The notes beneath the pieces were generated by a model, which did no database searches, was not told the origin of the DNA, and saw only the letters and a program-made list of their open reading frames with translations. 48,280 bases of DNA from a virus: IMG/VR virus record IMGVR_UViG_3300035145_002322, positions 1-48,280 of that record; one strand, written 5' to 3'. Position numbers and translations under genes: made by a program. Below are positions 42,573-48,280 of the stretch, in pieces (position 1 is the stretch's first letter; the number at the start of each line of letters is the position of its first letter).

Positions 42573-45067
42573 TAGGAAAAGAATGATTCTAGGTTTACGC
42601 TTTTTTCAACTTTCCACCCAATAGCATCTAAGATAACTTTAAGTGGTTCAAGAAATGACTTATCAAATTGTAAGTCATAATCAATGTAATTGTCAATTCC
42701 AAGTTCTTTTGGAAATTCTTGGATGAAAGAAATTACATTTTCATGAATAATATTTGGTTTTTTCAAATAGCAGAATTTAATTTTTTCACCATTCTGTATG
42801 TAAGAATACTTGTTAGTAAGTTTCTTTTGTTTGATATAGTGATTATATAAAAGAGCACCACGAACATGAATTGGTGTTCCTTTTACATAGATGTCAGATG
42901 ATGATTTATATTTCACAACATCAGATGCAGAACGAGGGAAAGAAATATCTTCGGGAGGAAGTGACCTGAACTTCTTTCTAGAACTTTCAATAAAGTCAAT
43001 GACATCATCTTCAGTTGCCGTCATCAAAAGTTTAAATGCATCCTTGAGCATCTGACGACAAGGTGCAGGTGTTGATGATTTAACCGATTCAATACCCATA
43101 ACCTTAAGTTTAGGTTCAGTATATTGAACACCTTCACTGTTCCACACATTAAGGATATATCGCTTCTTCGCAGTCCAAATACCACGATCAGCGATATTCT
43201 CACGCTTCATTTGCATTTTCTGTTCATATGCCGAAACGTAATCCGCAAGTTTCTGATAAGACTGTTCGATGAATGGTTCCAACTTGTCTTCACAGATCTT
43301 ATCAAGTATTGAAACAATTTCTGCTTTATCGCCAGACTTGTTACTAAAAAATTTATCAACAAGAGGTCCCATATTAAGATAGATTGAATCGGTGTCAGAT
43401 GCAATGACATAATCAACTTCCTCAGTCTGCAAAAGTTTATTTAGATACCCATTCATCTTACCTTCAATCCAACGAATTGACACCTGTCCAGACAAAGTAA
43501 TTGCTTCAGCATTTGCTAATTTGTAATACCTGAAGTATTGATTACCAATAGCACCATAAGCAGAGTTAAGAGAAATCTTCTTCGCCATCTGAATGTTGTT
43601 ACATCTGGCGATTTCTTTTTCAAGTGCAACAGTAGGCGTCTTCTCATACTGCTGCTTGGCTTCAAGCATTTTCTTCTTGAAGATGACACGATCCCCATAC
43701 ATTTTCTCCATCAGTTTTGGAAGAAATCCCTTCACATCTTTTCGGAACATTGCACCATTAGCGCAGATGGCATTGTCCTTATAAAGTTCAAAATTTATTT
43801 CTTCATTAAGGATTCGATCAACTGTAACCGTGGGATGCCGTTCCTCAAGTAATGTCTCTGGTGAGATGTTATACTGCATAATAAGATGAGGGTACAGACT
43901 ATTAAGGTCAAAGCTGACCACCCAATCATACTTTCCTGGAATCGGTTCCTTGACATATGCACCCGCATACTTTTCATCTTTACTTGAACGAATTTTTGGT
44001 GGGATGACAATATTCCGCTTCTTCAGATAGTTGTAGATAATATTGTCCCACATCCGTACCTGATAGAACACATCAGCATAATTAACTTTGGCTTCGTATG
44101 CCATAGTCAAAGCAAGTTCAATCAGTTTCATCTTGCTTTCCAATCGGTCAACAAGTTCTACGTCAACGATGTTATATTCAATAAACTTCTGCCATCCTTT
44201 AGTATAAAAATCTTTGAAGGTATCAAATTCAGAGTGGTCAAGTTTCTTCTGACCCAACTCAACACTAGCAATATAATCAAGACGATATGATTCCTGTGCC
44301 TTGTATGTGAACTTCTTATACAGATCAAGATAGTCAAGGATAGTAACTCCTGCCACTTCAAATGTAGTGAACTTTCTACCATTGATGTATGTTTCACCTT
44401 CAGTAACCAATCCCCAGTGCGAGAATCGCTTCATCAACTTTTCACCAAGGACACGACGAATACGCTTACAGATGTATGGAATATCATACAACTGACAGTT
44501 CCAACCAGTAATTACATCAGGAACATCATTCATCCAGTGATTGATAAAATGACTCAACAATTCATGCTCTGAAGGGCAGTGATAATAAGTCACATTGTCT
44601 TGCTTATTGACAAATGGTTTTACACCCCAAGTTGTAATTTTCTTGGTGGCATAATCCTGTATTGTAATCGCAAGAATTTCTTCCTGACAAGATTCAACAT
44701 CTGGGAATCCGTGCTCAGAAGAAACCTCAATATCAATAGTCACTAGTTTGATCTGTTTGATATCAAACTTGATTTCATCTTCAGGATATTTTTCTGAAAT
44801 ATACTGATAGATATATCTTTCATTTCCGTATACTTCAAACCCATCAATATCGTCATATTTTTTGAGGAACTCTCTACTTTCTCGAATAGTTCCTGGTTTG
44901 ATTTGTTCTACACTATCTCCAGTTAGAGTTTTATATTTTGTTTCGCGTTTCGACTTTACAAAGAGGGTAGGATAAAATTCATCTCTTGCTTCATAACGTT
45001 GTCCATTATCAACACCACGAACCAAGATTTGATTCCCGATCATCTGAACATTTGTATAAAACTTCAT
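42572..45067 (-). CDS. 43: DNA polymerase gp43 (family B)
   Basis: An 831-residue family B polymerase. The 3'-5' exonuclease site appears as VTIDIEVSSEHG with a further Asp in VITGWNCQLYDI. Polymerase motif A is VVSFDLNSLYPHLI, motif B is KKISLNSAYGAIG, and motif C is VIASDTDSIYLNM. It is slightly shorter than T4 gp43 (about 898). It replicates the phage genome with UvsX and the gp41/gp61 primosome. It overlaps neighbouring genes by 1-4 bp. Confidence 0.97.
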   Translation of the reverse strand: MKFYTNVQMIGNQILVRGVDNGQRYEARDEFYPTLFVKSKRETKYKTLTGDSVEQIKPGTIRESREFLKKYDDIDGFEVYGNERYIYQYISEKYPEDEIKFDIKQIKLVTIDIEVSSEHGFPDVESCQEEILAITIQDYATKKITTWGVKPFVNKQDNVTYYHCPSEHELLSHFINHWMNDVPDVITGWNCQLYDIPYICKRIRRVLGEKLMKRFSHWGLVTEGETYINGRKFTTFEVAGVTILDYLDLYKKFTYKAQESYRLDYIASVELGQKKLDHSEFDTFKDFYTKGWQKFIEYNIVDVELVDRLESKMKLIELALTMAYEAKVNYADVFYQVRMWDNIIYNYLKKRNIVIPPKIRSSKDEKYAGAYVKEPIPGKYDWVVSFDLNSLYPHLIMQYNISPETLLEERHPTVTVDRILNEEINFELYKDNAICANGAMFRKDVKGFLPKLMEKMYGDRVIFKKKMLEAKQQYEKTPTVALEKEIARCNNIQMAKKISLNSAYGAIGNQYFRYYKLANAEAITLSGQVSIRWIEGKMNGYLNKLLQTEEVDYVIASDTDSIYLNMGPLVDKFFSNKSGDKAEIVSILDKICEDKLEPFIEQSYQKLADYVSAYEQKMQMKRENIADRGIWTAKKRYILNVWNSEGVQYTEPKLKVMGIESVKSSTPAPCRQMLKDAFKLLMTATEDDVIDFIESSRKKFRSLPPEDISFPRSASDVVKYKSSSDIYVKGTPIHVRGALLYNHYIKQKKLTNKYSYIQNGEKIKFCYLKKPNIIHENVISFIQEFPKELGIDNYIDYDLQFDKSFLEPLKVILDAIGWKVEKSVNLESFFS

Positions 45068-45297
45068 TCCTCATCATCACTAAAAAATGTACCGAAAAGA
45101 CCACTGTCTCCATCTTTCCTACTTTCAATTTTATCAAAAATAGAATCCATGGTTTGGAGATTATCAATCTTACCAATAAGTTCTGCAATCATGTTGCAAA
45201 CCATTGGGCGCTCTTGACGTGCCGCAAAAGCAAGTGCATTTCTAAGGTTTGATTCTGCTTCTTTTAAAGAATCTTCTACTGATTTTGAAAGTGCCAT
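45064..45297 (-). CDS. Conserved small protein, 77 aa
   Basis: Helical protein MALSKSVEDSLKEAESNLRN, then FAARQERPMVCNMIAELIGK, with an acidic end (SDDEE). It lies between gp43 and the Sm-like candidates, a position in which cyanophages carry short conserved genes; UvsY is much longer, so I do not assign it. Overlaps gp43 by 4 bp. Confidence 0.6.
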   Translation of the reverse strand: MALSKSVEDSLKEAESNLRNALAFAARQERPMVCNMIAELIGKIDNLQTMDSIFDKIESRKDGDSGLFGTFFSDDEE

Positions 45298-45524
45298 TAG
45301 TCAATTAATTCCTCGTATTTTTCAAGTAATGTTGGAAGTGGATCTGCAAGAGTTAAGATCTTGTCTGAACTCATCATAAAAGTATTTTCTTTGGTAAGTC
45401 CACAAAGAAATGGTGAAAGCGTTTTGTTAGAGTCAACCACAAATGGATCGATTAACTTACAATCAGGTTGCCCAATATCAGCACCAACTTCTTCAATCTG
45501 ACTGATCAGAGTCCGATTGTTCAT
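45297..45524 (-). CDS. Sm-like candidate, copy 2 (75 aa)
   Basis: From the ATG at 45524: MNNRTLISQIEEVGADIGQP, then DPFVVDSNKTLSPFL and a C-terminal KILTLADPLPTLLEKYEEL. The last segment matches that of the next gene upstream (WLITMVEPIAQLKQMYENG), so the two look related. A Sm-like protein of cyanophage origin has been described structurally; the fit here is from pattern only. A longer frame starts at 45557 and overlaps more. Confidence 0.5.
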   Translation of the reverse strand: MNNRTLISQIEEVGADIGQPDCKLIDPFVVDSNKTLSPFLCGLTKENTFMMSSDKILTLADPLPTLLEKYEELID

Positions 45525-45846
45525 CAACACTATCAGTTTGATCACCTTCTTCTCCATCTTTCATAACTCCATTTTCATACATTTGTTTTAGTTGTGCTAT
45601 TGGTTCAACCATAGTAATTAGCCAATCTGCAGCGATGGGAATTTTCTTATCAGTTGTAAGTGGCATCCAAGGTGTCAATTGAAGTTTGCAAGGCATCTTT
45701 TCACCACTTTCGGTTTCTTTTGCAAGAATTTTAACAACGCAAGGGTTGGTAAGAAAGTATCCGACAACTCTTTCAGACACAATCATTTCTTCAACATCAG
45801 CGATGACATCCTCTCCAGATTTCAGTAAAGTAAGTTTTACAGTCAT
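45493..45846 (-). CDS. Sm-like candidate, copy 1 (117 aa)
   Basis: Starts MTVKLTLLKSGEDVIADVEE, a beta-strand pattern with the G-E-D turn often seen in Sm folds, then GYFLTNPCVVKILAKETESG, PWMPLTTDKKIPIAADWLIT, and an acidic low-complexity tail (SVDEQSDSDQSD). It is the first gene of the long replication transcript, just below the promoter at 45868-45896. If truly Sm-like it could bind RNA; not certain. Confidence 0.5.
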   Translation of the reverse strand: MTVKLTLLKSGEDVIADVEEMIVSERVVGYFLTNPCVVKILAKETESGEKMPCKLQLTPWMPLTTDKKIPIAADWLITMVEPIAQLKQMYENGVMKDGEEGDQTDSVDEQSDSDQSD

Positions 45847-45867
45847 TTTCAGTGCATTCCTTCATAC

Positions 45868-45896
45868 ATTTTAGCAATAAAAAAGAGGGGCGTCAA
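45868..45896 (-). promoter_or_regulatory. Sigma70-type promoter inside the hsp20 terminator, driving the replication block
   Basis: TTGACG (45891-45896), 17 nt, TAAAAT (45868-45873). The -35 box lies in the terminator stem-loop (45879-45919) and the U-tract in the spacer. The start site is about 15 nt above the 117-aa gene. Confidence 0.55.
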
Positions 45897-45919
45897 CTGG
45901 ATTTGACCAGTTACCCCTC
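45879..45919 (-). terminator. Rho-independent terminator of hsp20
   Basis: A long hairpin with outer stem GAGGGG/CCCCTC (45885-45890 with 45914-45919), inner stem AACTGG/CCAGTT and six T on the minus strand. Confidence 0.88.
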
Positions 45920-45947
45920 CGTCTGCGACGACGATATTCAGTTCTAT

Positions 45948-46382
45948 TTAGAACCAATCCTTCCGTTTATGTGCTTCAGGGACCACTTTTCCAAGTGTAA
46001 TACTCAGCAACCCATCCTCAAAGCTAACTGATCTAACTTCCGTCTCGTCACTGAGGGTCCATGATCTAGTGAAAGATCGAGCAGCCACTCCTCGATGGAC
46101 GTATTCCGTTTCAGTTTCTTCATCTTCTCGTTGCCCTTCGACAAAGAGTTTTCCGTCTTGTGTGTAGACATTTACTTGCTTCTTTTTAAAACCTGCGAGT
46201 GCTAGTTCCAGTCTAGATTCTACGTTGCTGACTGTCACTAGATTGTATGGTGGGTAATTAGTAGTTGTTTCTTGCAGATCAAACAACCTACTAAAGTATT
46301 CATCCATACCAATACTATTCTTATTTATACGGTCTATCAAGGCAGGCAGATCCGCAGCACCGTAACGTGTAAGGTTTCCCAT
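45948..46382 (-). CDS. hsp20: Small heat-shock protein Hsp20 (alpha-crystallin family)
   Basis: From the ATG at 46382 (AAAGGAGAAG ahead of it) the product is 144 residues, starting MGNLTRYGAADLPALIDRIN. The alpha-crystallin domain shows PPYNLVTVSNVESRLELALA, NVYTQDGKLFVEGQRED, EYVHRGVAARSFTRSW, then VSFEDGLLSITL, and a C-terminal VPEAHKRKDW with the oligomer-tail motif. A chaperone that keeps unfolding proteins soluble, common in cyanophages. Two in-frame ATGs further upstream lie at or before the late promoter's likely start site, supporting this choice. Confidence 0.93.
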   Translation of the reverse strand: MGNLTRYGAADLPALIDRINKNSIGMDEYFSRLFDLQETTTNYPPYNLVTVSNVESRLELALAGFKKKQVNVYTQDGKLFVEGQREDEETETEYVHRGVAARSFTRSWTLSDETEVRSVSFEDGLLSITLGKVVPEAHKRKDWF

Positions 46383-46440
46383 TTGTACTTCTCCTTTTAA
46401 AGCGAGATTTGATTGTGTGGACCCCGAAGGCATCCACATA

Positions 46441-46448
46441 TATTTATA
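46441..46448 (-). promoter_or_regulatory. T4-type late promoter of hsp20 (TATAAATA)
   Basis: An exact TATAAATA on the minus strand, 59 bp above the hsp20 start and just below a terminator. Confidence 0.75.
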
Positions 46449-46458
46449 ACATAGAATA

Positions 46459-46484
46459 TAAAAAAACGAGGTAGTGAACCCCGT
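46459..46484 (-). terminator. Rho-independent terminator of the ParB-like gene
   Basis: Stem ACGAGGT/ACCCCGT (46466-46472 with 46478-46484, one G-U pair) and seven T on the minus strand. Confidence 0.82.
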
Positions 46485-46504
46485 AATTTTTTATTCGGTT
46501 TACC

Positions 46505-47554
46505 TCAGATCTTAATATCAGCAGGGAAAGTTGGTAGGTCTTTTCTTTCTGCTTTTGTTAGCATTTTGGTGGGATCAAGAATACCATTCTGATGCAAATA
46601 ATCTTTGGTAATAGTCATCGTGGGTGCATTTTCTTCTGCCCAAAAGTTATACTCATTCACAATGTTATGCACAATCTTGAATTGTGTGTTGCCACCAGCA
46701 GAGTTGTGATAGTACTTTCTCATAGATGTTTTACCCATTTCAGAATTCATCCAGGATAACATCTGCTTTTTCTTACCATTTAATCCATTTGAAGTTCCAC
46801 CTTCAACTTTTCCTGCTTTATCAAGAAACACAAAAAGTGTAGTGAGACCATGAATCATATCATCACGAATATCAAGGAGAGGATTGTCATCAGATCCCCA
46901 AGTATCACGCATAAAATCTACTGCTCTTGGGATGTAACTAGAGAAATCATCACCGTATTGCTCAATGGTTTTGATAATACGAGCACCAGATCCACTGATG
47001 ACATTACCATCAACAGCACCAATTCCATCGACATTGAGATTACAAAGTTTTAAAATGTTCTCAAACAGAATTGCATATGATTCTTCCAGAAAGATATCAT
47101 TGCGAATGATATCCAACTTAGAGGGATTTTTACGTTGGGTATTCAGTGCTTTGTAGAGACGTGCCTCTGCCTCTTGAACTTCTTCAAGTGTCGCATCTTC
47201 GCTGTGGTGCAGTTCAAGAGTATCAAGATCCTCATCACATTCACCGAGAATATCCATCATCCCAGTGTGTTGTCCATCCACAACAACAATAGCACCACCA
47301 AGATGCTCCGGTCGAACAGATACCACAACTACTGTGGCAAGTTCTGGATCGTACTGCTCATATTTGATAATGGCGTTTCCACTAATCGTCCTATTCCACT
47401 TTCTTGCGGTCTGGAGTTCGGATGATTTGCGGGTGCCTTTTTTAAGTTTTTTCTTGTGCTTTTTAAGTCCCTTCTTGAATTTTCTTTTCGCGTTTTCAAG
47501 CGCGGGATCATTCGCTACATCTTTAAGATAGCGAAGTTCATCCATGTTAGACAT
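46505..47554 (-). CDS. ParB/DGQHR-like protein, 349 aa
   Basis: A 349-residue protein. Highly basic N-terminal stretch (RKFKKGLKKHKKKLKKGTRK), then GGAIVVVDGQHTGMMDILGE and EAEARLYKALNTQRKNPSKL. The VVDGQHxG segment followed by the Asn-x-Gln-Arg element recalls the ParB-like/DGQHR nuclease superfamily (cf. DndB, sulfiredoxin fold). The C-terminal half is helical with no known domain. It stands alone between terminators and has strong promoters upstream. A nuclease or nucleotide-binding role is possible. Confidence 0.6.
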   Translation of the reverse strand: MSNMDELRYLKDVANDPALENAKRKFKKGLKKHKKKLKKGTRKSSELQTARKWNRTISGNAIIKYEQYDPELATVVVVSVRPEHLGGAIVVVDGQHTGMMDILGECDEDLDTLELHHSEDATLEEVQEAEARLYKALNTQRKNPSKLDIIRNDIFLEESYAILFENILKLCNLNVDGIGAVDGNVISGSGARIIKTIEQYGDDFSSYIPRAVDFMRDTWGSDDNPLLDIRDDMIHGLTTLFVFLDKAGKVEGGTSNGLNGKKKQMLSWMNSEMGKTSMRKYYHNSAGGNTQFKIVHNIVNEYNFWAEENAPTMTITKDYLHQNGILDPTKMLTKAERKDLPTFPADIKI

Positions 47555-47632
47555 GTATTACCTCTCGGTTAGATTTTGCTTTGGTTGTTCTTACTTTTCA
47601 GTAGAACCGAACGCCTTTCGTTGTTCGTACAC

Positions 47633-47663
47633 TATTTATAACAGTTTTCAAAAAAATTGTCAA
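47633..47663 (-). promoter_or_regulatory. Composite sigma70/late promoter of the ParB-like gene
   Basis: TTGACA (47658-47663), 17 nt, TATAAA (47635-47640). The -10 also belongs to an exact TATAAATA (47633-47640) on the same strand, so both early and late RNA polymerase forms could use the site. It is about 79 bp above the gene. Confidence 0.7.
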
Positions 47664-47693
47664 CTACTATAGTTCGGGTCTCCGAACAAGAAT

Positions 47694-47721
47694 ATTATGA
47701 CATAAAAAAAGCACCCGTCAA
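47694..47721 (-). promoter_or_regulatory. Sigma70-type promoter embedded in a terminator
   Basis: TTGACG (47716-47721), 16 nt, CATAAT (47694-47699). The -35 is the loop plus one stem base of the terminator at 47704-47728. It is the second promoter of the ParB-like gene. Confidence 0.5.
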
Positions 47722-47728
47722 GGGTGCT
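47704..47728 (-). terminator. Rho-independent terminator of the 113-aa gene
   Basis: Stem GCACCC/GGGTGC (47711-47716 with 47722-47727), a 5-nt loop and seven T on the minus strand. Confidence 0.9.
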
Positions 47729-47796
47729 TGTATTAAAGATAAGTCAGATTGGGTTCTTGAAACCAAATACAATATTGGTAAGAAGGGTAAATTACA

Positions 47797-48138
47797 TCAA
47801 AAACCAGGATCCCAATAGTAACCTTTACTAACAACACTTCGTTTTAATCCAGGAAAATGATAGGCAGCAATGTCCATACCTTTTCCATACTTACGATTAA
47901 TATTCTGTAAAGCAATGCGTCCACACTTACAGAAATCTTCTCGTTGGTCTGGGTGCATATCTGCCCACCTTTCCGTTTTAACGCATGAAGCATATAAAGA
48001 TTCCTCTCTATTATGATCCCAGGTTGGTCTTACAATTTCTCCTTTTAGAAAATTTTCTACACTATCTATATCAAATTTATAATTCTTGAATTTCTTTTTC
48101 CTAGGGTTAGGTTTAGGAAAAAATTCTGTATCTAACAT
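47797..48138 (-). CDS. Hypothetical protein, 113 aa
   Basis: Basic N-terminus (FPKPNPRKKKFKNYKFDIDS), a mid segment with SLYASCVKTERWADMHPDQR, then EDFCKCGRIALQNINRKYGK and a Tyr/Trp-rich end. Three cysteines could bind a metal. A GGAGG ribosome-binding site lies 6 nt before the ATG. It has its own promoter and terminator. No family recognised. Confidence 0.6.
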   Translation of the reverse strand: MLDTEFFPKPNPRKKKFKNYKFDIDSVENFLKGEIVRPTWDHNREESLYASCVKTERWADMHPDQREDFCKCGRIALQNINRKYGKGMDIAAYHFPGLKRSVVSKGYYWDPGF

Positions 48139-48186
48139 GTTGCCTCCGGGGCTAGTTGTTTAATAGAACTCATTGGTTCTTCAAAA

Positions 48187-48214
48187 ATTATAGCATAAAA
48201 AAGCACCCCGTCAA
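48187..48214 (-). promoter_or_regulatory. Sigma70-type promoter embedded in a terminator
   Basis: TTGACG (48209-48214), 16 nt, a perfect TATAAT (48187-48192). The -35 is the loop of the hairpin at 48196-48222 and the U-tract lies in the spacer. It drives the 113-aa gene. Confidence 0.65.
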
Positions 48215-48222
48215 GGGGTGCT
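48196..48222 (-). terminator. Rho-independent terminator at the right edge
   Basis: Perfect 7-bp stem GCACCCC/GGGGTGC (48203-48209 with 48215-48221), loop TTGAC and six T on the minus strand. It ends an upstream gene outside the window; its stem sequence is the same as that of the pstS terminator. Confidence 0.92.
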
Positions 48223-48280
48223 TGTAAGTTCCGACTTTTGAAGCGACCGCACGAAAGATCGCAGATTTATTTATTCGGTT

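Noticed and set aside
46322-46329. Second exact TATAAATA, inside hsp20
   Set aside because: It lies within the coding region in a place where it would drive only a truncated message. AT-rich genomes give such matches by chance.
45385-47554. CRISPR array or defence island
   Set aside because: No regularly spaced identical repeats and no Cas-type genes occur anywhere in the window.

Overview
The window looks like part of the genome of a T4-like cyanophage (a tailed myovirus of marine Synechococcus or Prochlorococcus). It is AT-rich, and every gene I accept lies on the minus strand, so transcription runs from high to low coordinates. It carries T4 replication genes (gp43 DNA polymerase, UvsX, gp41 helicase, gp61 primase, NrdA/NrdB) together with cyanophage host-derived genes (pstS, two hli genes, purC, mazG, hsp20). 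It also has seven tRNA genes and many 2OG-Fe(II) oxygenase-like proteins. No photosystem core gene (psbA/psbD) is visible.

Layout in the direction of transcription. 48.2-45.9 kb: a small unknown gene, a ParB-like gene and hsp20, each behind its own terminator/promoter block. 45.9-32.0 kb: a long early-type transcript with two related small Sm-like candidates, gp43, an oxygenase, uvsX, an oxygenase, gp41, mazG, an oxygenase, small genes, tRNA-Ala, a large unknown gene, a nucleotidyltransferase that may be packaged in the head, and head-associated candidates. It ends at a strong terminator at 32.0 kb. 32.0-26.0 kb: a late promoter, a structural-protein candidate, gp61, nrdA and nrdB. 26.0-19.0 kb: an accessory belt with a SegE-like GIY-YIG endonuclease, six tRNAs, a type II mannose-6-phosphate isomerase cupin, purC, a Phd/YefM-like gene, very small membrane proteins and two oxygenases. 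19.0-5.3 kb: a tightly overlapping glycan operon of 16 genes. 5.3-2.8 kb: two secreted beta-barrel-like proteins, pstS behind a candidate Pho box, and two hli genes. 2.8-0 kb: small membrane proteins, a SleB-type cell-wall hydrolase, a secreted zinc peptidase and a holin-like protein.

The glycan operon is the most unusual block. It starts with a GDP-mannose 3,5-epimerase. A KdsC-like phosphatase, a PfkB kinase and a nucleotidyltransferase fused to an RpiB-type isomerase follow. Together these are all the reaction types of a phospho-sugar-to-nucleotide-sugar pathway of the ADP/GDP-heptose kind. After them come a cupin, a GDPD-like protein, two methyltransferases and a set of glycosyltransferases. 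The set includes a GT11 alpha-1,2-fucosyltransferase lying two genes from a GT6 (ABO blood-group family) transferase, the two enzyme classes that build blood-group A/B structures.

The other main observation is regulatory. In several terminators the hairpin loop or stem carries TTGAC(A/G), and a -10 box follows 16-17 nt further on, across the U-tract. Terminator and next promoter therefore appear to be fused into one element of about 40 bp. Calls rest on reading the sequence and on remembered family motifs; no database search was possible.
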